A stretch of 64,000 nt of DNA from positions 333,501 through 397,500 of the forward strand of contig JAKJHU010000164.1 in the NCBI GenBank assembly GCA_022316685.1. Direction: 5' to 3'. Below, piece by piece: positions 23,038 to 34,417 of the stretch. The stretch is from Progne subis subis (lineage: Eukaryota; Chordata; Aves; Passeriformes; Hirundinidae). Positions within the stretch are counted from its first letter, which is position 1, and each line of letters opens with the position of its first letter. The notes under the pieces were generated by a model. That model had not been told where the DNA came from, made no database searches, and saw only the letters and a list, made by a program, of their open reading frames with translations. Both the position numbers and the translations under genes were made by a program.

Positions 23038-26000
23038 ATGGCGAATGCCGAGGTGAGCGTCCCTGTGGGTGATGTGGTGGTTGTACCAAGTGATGGGAAT
23101 GAAGGCGAGAACCCGGAGGATACCAAAACCCAAGTGATCTTGCAGCTCCAGCCGGTGCAGCAAGGGTGAGTAGGATGGTACTGGTGTAACTGGGAGGTGC
23201 GAAGTGGGATGGGGACAGAGCGTTACTGTGTTTTCCAGATCTGTGTCAGTTTTGTGCCATGCAGAGAGAGAAAATACAACAGATTAAATCTTTCATGTGT
23301 GTGGCTGTCACGGGCCCTCCAAGGGCTGAAATTGTCCTGTGACGCTGTGTTGGTGCAATGCTCCTGGATCATGGAAGCAGCGCTGTCTCAACCTTTCTCT
23401 TCCTTCTCCAGTTCAGGGGCTGATTTTTGCCACGCTCCAGCTGCTGGATGCGGTGGTCTGTGTGTCCAGATCTTCATGTGCCTCTGTGCAAGCCCTCCCC
23501 TAAAATAATCCGCTTCTAAAATAAAGTGGGCCTGGGATGAGGAGGGAATTTTGCAGCTCCCTGGCAGCTGCTGCAGAGAGTGGCTTCATCTTCACTCTGG
23601 ATCAATCAGGACGGAAAAAAAACTGGCTCTAGTAGGATAATATTTACAGGGCTGGGGTGGCTGTGGGCCTGACAGTGACTTCCCTTTGTGATCATCTATG
23701 CTGTGTCACACAGGGCTGGAAGGGAAATCGTGGGACACTGGGCTCTGCTTCCTGCTGTTTAGAGCGACAGAAAGCAGAGGAAAATGCACAGGGAAGCTTG
23801 CAGAGCTGTCTCAGTGGCACTGGCAGAGTGGAGGGTGGGATGACAGCACTGGGAATTCCTGTATGTGTCAAGCCTTGGGATTACTAGTGTTTTGTTTAAT
23901 TAGAATTCGCCAAAAAATTCCCAGTGATTGAAACTGTATCATACAAAATTAATGTCCCTTGAGGACTGGCAAAAAGAAATTTACTTAATTTTTTAACCCT
24001 GTGCTGTGAATCCTAATTTCCCATGATTTATGTAGTTTGTTTATGGATGGCCACTTTCATCACAGGATTTACCAAGAGAGCTCCGAGGCCAGCGCCGCTG
24101 TGGTGGCCGTGCAAACCCACACCATCCACAAGCTGGAAGAAGGGATTGGTGAGTTCCCACTTGGAGTGGATGAATCCCCTCCTGTATAGGGCAGGTGTCT
24201 CCAGTTTGCTGGGCTTCCTTCTGGCTCTGCCCCTGCAGACGCTGATTCCCAGGTATGGATGTGGGTACAGGGTCTGGGCATACTCTGGAATAAAGAGTCT
24301 GCTGTTACTTCTTGGTCTCAAAGTCCTGGAAGTGAGATCCTGGCTCTCCTGCAATGAATGGTAAGGGCTCCGATGGGGTCCAGGGAAGCCAGGATGTCAC
24401 CTTAGTCCTGGTGTGCAGACACTGGCAGCAGGAATGATAGTGATGAGGACGTGGTGGCTGAAGCATCAGGCACTGGTTGTAGTGTCTTTACTGAACCAAC
24501 TGGCTGATGGTTTGCATTGGATGTTCATAAGAAGCGAGCAGGTTGGCTCCAAGTGTTCTCTGTCATGCTGAGCAGTGTGTGCGAAAAGGCTCCTGTCATA
24601 GGGTGCTGTCACTAGATCTTGACTAGAGTTCTTCCTGTGTGGCTGTGGGTCTTTTGGTAGGATTAAAAGAAACTCTGCACATGAAGAGAATATATTATTA
24701 GTAAATATCTGATATCGTTGCTAAACAGATACCAGAGCTGCAAGAATCAGAGATATCTGTGCTTCAAATTTTAAACCATTTTCTTGCCACTAAGACTGTT
24801 CTCATTGACACCTCCCCCCTTACAGATGTGTTGGATTTCTGATTTCATGTTTCCATACAGATGAGCTTCATTTGGAGCATTGTTATAGCAAAAAGCAGAT
24901 GCTAGTTGCTGTTAGAGCTAATCTGAACTAACTCTGAGAAGATGAAGAGAGGACTGATCCTGAACTGGGATCTGCCCTTTTTTTTGGTTTCCCAAGTGCA
25001 GGTCTCACAACCTATGAGCTTCCAGCTCCCACCTTGTGGAATTAGAGCCTCTTGGGTGGAAAGTTTCATTTTGAGCCTTTCCTCCCTCAGACCCTAGCAC
25101 CCTCGAAACGAGTGAAGAAATCGAGATCGCCTATCCCATCACCTGTGGGGAGAGCAAAGCCATCCTTCTCTGGAAGAAGTTTGTCTGTCCAGGAATTAAT
25201 GTCAAGTGTGTGAAGGTAAGGGAGAAACTCCCAGTGGATTCATTCTCAGGTGTACTGGTTGGCCTCCACAAGAATTCCTTAGTTTTTGTGTTTCATCCTA
25301 ACTGAGTCCTTGGATTGTTGGTGCTAAAGTTGATTTTGATGGGGAGAAGCATGGAAAGAGGGGATTAAGGAGGGGAAGGATTTATCACCCACTTCATATT
25401 TCAGTTCTATTAGCCCTTGAGGAGGGACTGAAGGCACGGGAGATGTGTGTTGAGATCTGGCAGAGCTTTGCCCCCTCCCTTTTCCTCGGTGTCCTGGTAC
25501 TCCACTCCTGTCACTTCCTTAGTGAGCAGGTTGCATGGAGAAGGGAAATCTTGGTGTTAACCTTTTCCCACCTGAGAGCATGGCACTGTGACAGCCAAGC
25601 CCCTTGGAACTTCAGCAGGAACTACTCAAGTCACTGGAGCAGGGCAGAACAGATGCCCAAGGGAATACCTGTGTCAGCTGGGCCATTGGATGTAACAGAA
25701 ACTTCCTGTAATGATCTCAAAAATGACCATACATGTTCATAGGAGATGATTTGGTTCATATAAAGCCTTGAGGGCTGTTCTTGGTTAGGGCTGTGAATAC
25801 CTATGGTTGGCAGGTCACCCCAACAGACATGCTTCCATTGATTTTGACAAAATTGACAAAACACATTGACAAAACACAGCTGTGAGCATTGCTCTGCGCA
25901 AGGGATCAAAGCTGGGAGGGACCTGAGAAGCAGCTCCTCTCTCTGGGTGGAAGTGGGGGCTCAGATGAGCTGTGTTGGATGTCCCAGTCCTCCCAAGTGA

Positions 26001-29000
26001 TATTACTGTTTGCTGAGCCTTTGCTTGTCTCATTGCCAGTTCAATGACCAACTGATTAGCCCAAAGCACTTTGTTCACCTGGCTGGGAAGTCTACCCTGA
26101 AGGATTGGAAGAGAGCCATTCGCCTTGGAGGAATCATGCTAAGGTATTTGATTCTGACCAGCTTCAGGGCTCCACCCCTGCCAGCAGACAATTTATCTGC
26201 TTTGCAGTCCCCAGGAGGCCTCTTGGAGGCCCACAGTACCCAGCCAGCAGCCTCCAGAGAACCCAACCCCGTGATGTGAGGGTCAGGAACCCTCACCCTG
26301 GATAGAAGTGGTATCACCTGGGGAACCTGGGGTGGAACAGGACTGAAACCGTGTTTGTGAAGCTTGTGTTTGCTCTTGTGTTTGCCATTTGAAAGCCTTG
26401 CAGCAGATTTTTTGGGTGCAGAATGGCCGTGGGATCTCCCTTTCTCTTTCCTTCCCATGGCCATAGCATTCCTGGGTGGAATACTCCTTTTTGTCTCTAG
26501 GCTTAGATTTGAGCTGAGCCTGATTCTATCCCTACTCCCTGCACAGGAAGATGATGGATTCGGGGCAGATTGATTTCTACCAACATGACAAAGTTTGCAC
26601 CAACACCTGTCGAAGCACCAAGTTTGATCTCCTGATCAGCAGTGCCAGAGCACCAGTGCCAGGGCAGCAGAGCGTAGTGCAGACTCCAACCTCAGCAGAT
26701 GGTAGGAAACCAGTTATCAATGCCATGGGAACTTCCCTCTGAGGCTCCTCTCCCTCCTACACACACTTTACACCTTCTCCTCAGGCACATCAGGGCAGTC
26801 TCACCAGGAGATTGCTCTGGTTTCTGGGAAGGAATATACTTCTCGTGTCTGTTTGGAGGAGTCTTGGCAGCATCTGTCAGGAAGCTCTGCTCTGTGGGAC
26901 TTGGTAGGCTGGAAAACAGCTGGCATCAAGCGGCTGCTTTCCAGAGAGGCAGGCTTCATAGGCAGGAGAAGGATTGAGAGCCTTGCAGGGATCCTTGTTC
27001 TGGGCTCATCACATAAGCGAACACCTGTGAGAGCTCGCACAGCATTTTCTGATATATTTTCCATTTGGAAATCTGTTATAAAGGCATGAGTTGGTTCCAG
27101 GAGTGAATTTAGAAATGCTATGCTCCCTCAGAACATCCATGAACAGGATGTGGTGGCTGGACATGATTTGATTATCATTCCAACTGCAAGTTCTCAGTGA
27201 TCCTGTGCTCCAGAGCAGAAATTGATCTCTTTGCTGAGGTTTAGGGATAAGACTATTCCCAACTGTACCACATCATTTAGCTGGGGGGTTTCATTTCTCT
27301 GAGCCCCTTGGTGGGTGACATGGCAGAGTTGTCCATAGGCTAAGGAGAATCTCTTGGAAAGCACCATAGCCAACTTACAGTGGCTGCACATTGGTTTAGT
27401 CTCAAATTTGACTCATAAACTTAGAATTGCGTCAGATCCATTTCCCTTCTATAAACCAGCTGGGACCCCAGCTCCATTTCCTGAAGGATTAGCGGTGCAG
27501 AGCTTCCTGTGGATGATGCAAGGGGAGAAGGGTGGCTGGGCTGAGGCTTATTTGTTCCCTTTTTTATTCTGATCCCTTTCTTCTCCCTTGAGCTGGGACT
27601 CCAAAGTGCAAGGCACATGGTTTTCCCTCCAGAAGCCCCAGAGCTTTTCACAGTCACAGTTCCAGTGGGAAACAGCAATATTTGCTTTTGACTGGTTTGG
27701 TTGAAAGAAGCCAAGCACAAACCTGACCCAAAGACTGAAAGAGAGCCTGGGGAGGGTTGAGGGCTTGGGAAGCAAAGCAGCGATTCAGGCTGTCAGAGGG
27801 AACTGATGGGGGTTTTCTGGCAGGGAGCATCACCCAGATCGCGCTGTCAGAGGAGAGTATGGAGGAGGGGATCGAGTGGAACTCAGCTCTGACAGCTGCT
27901 GTCACCATGGCCACTGAGGAAGGCATGAAAAAGGACACAGATGAGATCTCAGGTAAGCTCAGGCTGCTTGTTGGGTGTTTTCTTCCCCTCTCCTCCCGTT
28001 ACATTTTGGAAACCTAAATCTTGCAAATAAGTAAAGTTTGGGCAATGACAAAGCTGTCCCCCAGCCCCTTCAATCTCCAGCATTACCCAGGCATCCAGGC
28101 TTTCTGCCAATGGAGCTCCTCACCACTGTAGGACTTTGGCCCCAGCCTTGTGGCTGATGGATGATCCCGCAGATCAGATGTTACTGGTTACAGTGAGGGG
28201 CTTTTGTGTTTTATTCCAAGGATATTAAACACATCTGCCAGCCGGGAGTCAGGCTGGAACCAACCAAGAGCAGAGTCATGTTTGTTACCTATTGACTCTA
28301 TGTTCTGTCTCTCTGCCTTGCATTCCCTTGTTGTATCAGTATGGAAGCTTAGATAGAATTTCCTCAAATAATGATTTTAAGCTCAGCACCTTGCAAAGAT
28401 GTTAAATATTGTCTTGGTAGTCATGGACTTGTTTAAAAACCTGTTCCTGATTTGCTGCCTGAGTTCATTTTGCTTGGTTTAAAGTTGGTTATTTTTTTCA
28501 CATCCTGTCCACTCCCATAGCCAAACTACCTTGCAAAGATAGTCACCTTGAAAAGATACACTTGCCTGACAGGTTTAAGGTGGCCCTGTGGAAAAAATTG
28601 CCAAATGCTTGTACGTGTTGACTTCTTTTCCTCTTCTTTTGTGCCAGAGGACACGCTGATGTTCTGGAAAGGAATAGCTGATGTGGGGCTGATGGAAGAG
28701 GTGCTGTGCAACATCCAGAAGGAAATAGAAGAAGTCCTTAGAGGTGTGCAGCAGCGGTTGGGTCAGTCTCCCTTCCAGATGACAGGTAGGCTGTGAGGAA
28801 GAAGCTTCAAAAGGGCAGTTGCAGGCAAAAAAAACCCCCCAATGCTAAGCTAGTGAGTCAGGATGGGGAACAAGTTCCTACTTATTAGCTGAGTTGTGGG
28901 AGCACAGTCTGTGTTCTCAGCCTGCCCATCTGAACCTGCCCTTTGCTTCAAAGCACAAGGACACACCATTCCATCCTGTACCCTGAGCAAAGCGACCCTG

Positions 29001-31625
29001 GCAGCTTGCTGGGACCATCAGATGACCGTCCACAGCTCCCAGCCCTCATGGAAACTTTCCCAGAGTCATTTGGACTGGAGTTACCCAAACACTTCTCTGT
29101 GACACCGCAGGCTTAAACAGGTCCTGCCCCCTCACTTCCCATTTGGCTTTCACTGGTGCCAGAAAACCTGTTTTGGGGCTCCCTAATCTTGTTCGGCACA
29201 TGCCCCTGTGAACACCTCTTGTTGGTGCTCTTCTGAGAGAACATCCTTGAGCCACAAACTTTATTTTACCCAGGATTTTTTTTTTTTAATTTTCTAACTT
29301 AACTTTGGGCTGGTATGTCTTTGTGTGTGGTAGGTGTCAGTTTTTGGAAACTGTGAGTGATTGAAGTCAGTGGTTTATAATAGACATTTTGCACAGCTTT
29401 CAGTGGAGCTTGGCATGTTAATGACACTGTCAGCAGCATGGGGTGATGATTTGTAGGTGGAGAGCTCCTTTGTATCTCTGTAATTGCAAATTACATTTTC
29501 ATCTGCAGCAGTTAGGAGCTGCTTGAGTGACACAGTTCTGTCCAATTTGCTTTATCATGTGAATGGGATTATTTGATCCTGGGATGTCAGAAGGATGAGG
29601 GAGTTTTTCCCTTTTTCAGCTAGCCTTTGTGAAAGAACAGCATTTTAAAAAGCAGTAGAAAATTTCTGGTGTAACAGGAGCCTCTTTTGAGTGCCCAAGT
29701 CTTAACATCCCTGTGCCCTTTCCTTGGAGATGCTGCAGTCCTGAACAATGTTGCCCATACATTTGGCTTAATGGACACAGTCAAGAAGGTACTGGACAAC
29801 AGGAAAAACCAGACAGAGCAAGGAGAGGAGCAGTTTCTTTACACACTGGCAGGTAAAGTGCCTAATAAGGCTTCACATCCTGCTGCTACACTTGGGAATG
29901 GACGTGACTTTCCTTCCACAGAACCGCAATGAATTAGGATTAGTGTTCAGTACTGCCCCAAAACAAGTGCATCCCAATTCCTTTCTGTCCTAGGGCTTGA
30001 GTGGAACTTCCTCTCTCTCCTGTCTCAGAAAGAGTAGTTGCTTGGAACATTGGACAGCCCAAAGTCTGTGCCCTTTGTTGCAGATGGGGTGCTGCAGGAA
30101 TGAGTCCAATTTCCCTCAGGATTAGGGATAGGAACTGCCAGCCCAGTGCTGTGCCATGGTCACCTGAGCCATGGACAGTGTTGTGCTGTACCCAAGCTAA
30201 TAAGCCTCTGAGTATGGGGTGCTGAGCTTCTGTTTCTCTTGGTTGTCAGAGCTATCTGCTTGTCTTGTGATGCTATTGGGTGTCCTGCTCAGCTTCTCCT
30301 GAGCTGAAGCCACTGACTGACTCGGAATCCCCAGAGCTGCTCACTGGATTTGTCTCCCTCCTCACCATGTCCTGTAGGATCTGTTGTTATCTGAGATGTC
30401 CTAGAGCCCTACTGCCCTGGATAAATGAAGTCACTGTGCTACTTCTGGCTCCTAGTGTTCCCACTGACAAGGGCTGAGGGGATGTTTAATTGACCCAGGC
30501 ATCTTGCTGGCTGTCCCCAGTGCAGGTGCTTGGCTCCTGAGGAGGTGACCCAGCCAAGCTCAGGAAGCAATTCCAACTGCCTGGGGGGGTTAATCCACTG
30601 TCCCTTGCAGGTGGGTTTAACTTGTGGGGAGCAGAAATGTCCATCTCCTTGTCAGTAGGAGTAGCTAACAAGTATGGAATGTTACCTGTGTCTTACCCAG
30701 GCGCCGGCAGCCGGAACATTAACCAGGTCTATGTGGGTGGCAGGAGAACCTACCCTTTTCCTTCAGTGCCATTTGATCTAGAGGGAGAAGCCAAGATCAG
30801 GCTCACTGGGTGGTTGGGTGACCTCCTGTCACAAACCTGGGAGTGATGGTTGGTTCTGGAGTCCCAGGAGCTCCTACTTACCCTGGCGTCACGTGTTGCT
30901 CAACCATTCCTTTTGCAGACCTGGAGCGGCAGCTGGAAGAACAGAAAAAACTTGCCAGGGACCAGAAGGCCAAGTCCCAAACCATCCAGAATGTGGTGCT
31001 GATGCCCATGAGCGCTCCCAAGCCCCCCAAGAGACCCCGTCTGCAGCGCCCAGCCTCTGCCACCATCCTCAGCCCCTCCACCCCCATCCAGCAGCCTCAG
31101 TTCACTGTCATCTCCCCCATTGCCATCGCGCCCGTTGGACAACAGTTCTCTGTTGGCAACATCCCAGTGGCAAACCTCAGCCAAGGCTCCAGCCCAGTGA
31201 CTGTTCATACCTTGCCATCTGGCTCCCAGCTCTTCCGATATGCCACTGTGGTTTCATCCTCCAAGACCAGCTCCTCAGACACAGTCACCCTGCACCCGTC
31301 CTCCAGCCTGGCACTGCTGAGCTCAGCAGCCATGCAGGACAGCGGGGCCCTGGCCAATGTGGCGGCCATGGTCAACCCTGTGGAACTGGTGGCCATGGAG
31401 TCTGGCATCACTTCCACCATCCAAGCTGTGGAAGGCACCTCGGACGATGGGCAGACCATCATAGAGATCGACCCAGCGCCAGATCCTGAGGCAGACACAG
31501 ATGAATCAGAGGGCAAAGCTGTGATCCTGGAGACAGAGCTGAGGACTGAAGAGAAAGCGGTGGGAGATGTGGAAGACCATCAGCACCAGGTCCATAATGT
31601 AGAGATTGTGGTCTTGGAAGACTAG
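23038..31625 (+). CDS. GMEB1: GMEB1, SAND-domain transcription factor, 563 aa (573 aa long form)
   Basis: GMEB1 binds glucocorticoid modulatory elements as a dimer with GMEB2. Coding exons: 23038-23165, 24066-24148 (or 24036-24148), 25091-25215, 26040-26143, 26547-26701, 27824-27952, 28648-28785, 29730-29852 and 30919-31625. Phases join to 563 aa, or 573 with the long third exon. The start MANAEVSVPVGD and end VHNVEIVVLED match what I recall of human GMEB1. The SAND DNA-binding domain spans about residues 72-160 and holds KDWKR (133-137) and a Cys-rich NTCRSTKFD segment. A helical, coiled-coil-prone region lies near 289-345, with a basic PKPPKRPR stretch after it, then a Ser/Thr/Pro/Gln-rich activation-type C-terminus ending in acidic residues. 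No frame damage is seen. It is the central gene between the DCBLD2-like gene and YTHDF2. Confidence 0.97.
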
Positions 31626-32935
31626 TGGGGAAGGCAAGGATCAGTTAGGGCAAGAATTGGGAATTTGTTTTATTTCAGGCTTTTTTGTTAAGCATCTTTT
31701 CCAGCCACCCCATTTATTACCATGGATATTTTCATTGTACTGTATATTATATAAATATATGTAAAATTTTGTTTTTTAAAACAAAGATGGAGAAACATGT
31801 GAGACGTGGATAAGGCTCCGTCTCCGTGGAGCACTGAACAATGCCACCTGTGGAAGGGTCAAGGAGAGACTGGATCTCTGCTGGACACCCCAACCAGGAG
31901 GAACTAGCCATGCCTCGGTGCTTCTGCTCCAGGGCTGCCCTGGCCTGAAGACTTTATTTGAGAGACAATAATGCTTGAGTGTGTATATGGCTGAGAGGAG
32001 GGGTGACGGATTTGGGGTGGAACAGGTACCTCATTTGTATTTTTATTTTCCCCGGGGAAGGGAATTCTGTCAGACTCTTCACGGTCATGTCAGATGGAGT
32101 CCCTCAGATGGGATTCTTTATTATTTTTCTTGCTTTGGGGAGGCCAACAGTACAATTAATTTACTGTCCATGTTCTCCTCCTCTACACAAATTGTTTTTA
32201 TATCTCTATTTTTTTGTATTTCTTTGCTCTCTCCCTTGTCCAGATTTCCCAGCTGTAAAGCCCTGAGAACTTCTCTCGGGGTCTCTGTATCTCAGTCCCT
32301 CCTCTTCCCATGGCACTTTTCCCCCATCCCTTTCCCTGCCTGGCAAGGCTCGGTGCTGCAAACACCGCTTGAAGACTCTAAGATCACTTCAGCCTTTTGT
32401 ATAAGGCAAAACATACCAGCTCAAGCTCAAACCCAGATCCTCCCCCTTGCCTGCTCAGCACCACAGGGACCTTTCGGGGTGTACAAAGCATGTTGTGCTG
32501 TTGCTTTCCGAGAGAGCCGGATTTCGGATCAGGACAGTTTCTGTTTACACTGTGTGCTGAGGCTGCTCTGTGCTTGTCACTACTTGTTTGGTGGTTTTAT
32601 TTTTGTATTTTTTTTCTTCTTTCTTCCTATAATCTCTTGGCAGGGTTAGAACTGGCACATTGCTGAAATACTGTGCACCCTGCTGTTTTCCCTCTTTCCC
32701 TCTTTCTTTTTCAGTGGTTGGAGATCCATTTGGGCTTTGCCATACTGGGAAAATGGAAGGGGGAAAGTACCGTGTGGCTTTAAAGCTATGGAGGTTTGGG
32801 AGGGCTGGGAGGGTGGGACCTGCTTGGCTGGAAATATTAAGCAAAACAACAGCAAAGGAAACACACCTGGGGAGGGTGGGGGGAGGGCAGGAAGATGTGT
32901 TTGGCTATTTTTTTGCATTAAAAGGAAAAACAGAA
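31626..32935 (+). other. GMEB1: GMEB1 3' UTR (end approximate)
   Basis: Pyrimidine- and AT-rich sequence follows the stop codon, with an AT block at 31740-31790. ATTAAA at 32917-32922 is the best late poly(A) signal. Open frames here, such as one at 31975-32649, are rich in F, L, C and S and match nothing, as expected for UTR. Confidence 0.55.
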
Positions 32936-33127
32936 TTAAGCTCCAATAGATTTTTTCGTTGGAGAGATGAAAGGCAGTGCCTCTGTTGCCTTGGGGATAG
33001 CAGGGAATGAACAGGGATTCCTGAACCCGTTTGTGAGGGGTGATTGCTGCTGCTCTGATCTTGGCCTCTGGGAAGTGTTTCCTGGCTTAGGGTGGAGGTG
33101 GGAACTGTTGTGGGAGTGATATCCCAT

Positions 33128-33650
33128 GCTCAGCCTGGAGAAGAGAAGGCTCCAGGGAGACCTCAGAGGCCTTTCCAATGCCTAAAGGGGCTCAAAGAGA
33201 GCTGGAGAGGAACTTTGGACAAGGGCCTGGAGGGACAGAACAAGGAGGAATGGCTTCCCACTGCCAGAGGGCAGGGCTAGATGGAGTTATGGGAAAGAAA
33301 TCATCCCTGTGATGGTGGGGAAGCCCTGGTACAGGTTGCCCCGGGAAGCTGTGCCTCCCCCATCCCTGGAAGTATCCAAGGCCATGTTGGACAGGACTTG
33401 GAGCAGCCTGGGATAGTGGAAGGTGTCCCTGCCTATGGCAGGAAGTAGAACAAGATGAACTTTCAGGTCTCTTCCAACCCAGACCAATCTGGGATTTTGT
33501 GGTTTTGGATCAGGGATCCACCTCCTTCCATATCCAGCCACCTTCCCTCCATTCTTTGGCTTGCTCCTTGCAGGTAAGCCCCTTGATTGAAGGGGAATGG
33601 GGACATTTTGGGGACCCTCTTCCGCAATGCAGGCACACAGCAGATCCTGT
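33128..33650 (+). mobile_element. CR1 fragment plus 140-bp 3' flank shared with another locus copy
   Basis: 33128-33506 is sense CR1 ('gagaagagaaggctccaggg', 'aatgcctaaaggggctcaaa', 'ttgccccgggaagctgtgcc', 'gtctcttccaacccagacca'). Directly after it, 33507-33650 is not CR1, yet it recurs behind another CR1 at 52143-52282 ('ggatccacctccttccatat', 'ggcttgctccttgcaggta'). Confidence 0.8.
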
Positions 33651-33889
33651 CAGGGCCCTGCTGGAGCTGTTCCCGTCTCTCAGCTGGGAAGGGGGGTGAA
33701 TCTGAGCTCCCTGCTCTCTGTACACCCACCCAACACCCAGGTAGCTCCCTTGACCTGGGTGGGGGTCCTACAGGACTGTGATGTCCCCTGGCTCCTCTGC
33801 ACCCTGGAGTGTTGGACTGGGGAAGCTAAAATGTCGCGGTGTGACAGGATGAGGTTGGGCTGAGCCCGCAGCCAGGCCCCGAACTTGCC

Positions 33890-33912
33890 TTTTTTTTTTT
33901 TTTTTTTTTTTT
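33890..33912. repeat. T23 homopolymer
   Basis: An uninterrupted run of 23 T lies about 500 bases upstream of the YTHDF2 start codon at the edge of its CpG island. On the minus strand it would be a poly(A). Confidence 0.95.
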
Positions 33913-33949
33913 GCCTTAAAACCTCATCAGGGCCGCCTGGCCCTTTAAG

Positions 33950-34046
33950 AGCTCTCCCACTTCCAGTCGAATGGGGGCGCTGCTCTTCCCCTCCCCCCCC
34001 ACCCCCCAATCCCCGGGTCCGGACCTCCGCCGTCCCGTCATGCACT

Positions 34047-34125
<79 letters not shown>

Positions 34126-34417
34126 TATACACACACACAACCCCCCCTCTCCCAACCCCCCCCATTTCCCGCCATTGTGCCTGGGCGCGCGCGGTGCCGC
34201 GTGACCGGGCGGGGGGAGCGCGAGGCGGCGGGCCCGGGCCATAGAGACGCGCGGCCGGGGAGGGTGGGGTAGGGATGGCGGGATAGAGCGTCCCCCCGCC
34301 CCGCTCCGCCGGCGGCCGCCCCAAGTCCGCCAGGGCCACCCCGAGCCCGCCGGGCCCGGACAAAGCGCCGCTGCCTCCCGCTCAGCCCCGCCCCGCCTGC
34401 AGCCCCGCCGCGGAGCC
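33950..34417 (+). promoter_or_regulatory. YTHDF2: YTHDF2 CpG-island promoter and 5' UTR
   Basis: GC- and CpG-rich sequence continues to about 34960. It is TATA-less, contains GCGCGCGCGG and GGGCGGGG-type motifs at 34180-34320, and is split by the CA repeat. The transcription start must lie between the CA repeat and 34418; it cannot be fixed by eye. Confidence 0.6.
34047..34139. repeat. (CA)n microsatellite with TA interruptions
   Basis: About 90 bases of alternating CA, broken by ATA steps near 34081, 34112 and 34128. It lies within 280-370 bases of the YTHDF2 start codon. The purine-pyrimidine alternation could adopt Z-DNA (inference). Confidence 0.95.

Noticed and set aside
30818..31489. 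223-aa open frame overlapping GMEB1's last exon
   Set aside because: A shadow frame of the GMEB1 coding exon; the GMEB1 frame is the one with family similarity.
31975..32649. 224-aa plus-strand open frame after GMEB1
   Set aside because: Phe/Leu/Ser/Cys-rich translation of a pyrimidine-rich 3' UTR, with no recognisable domain.
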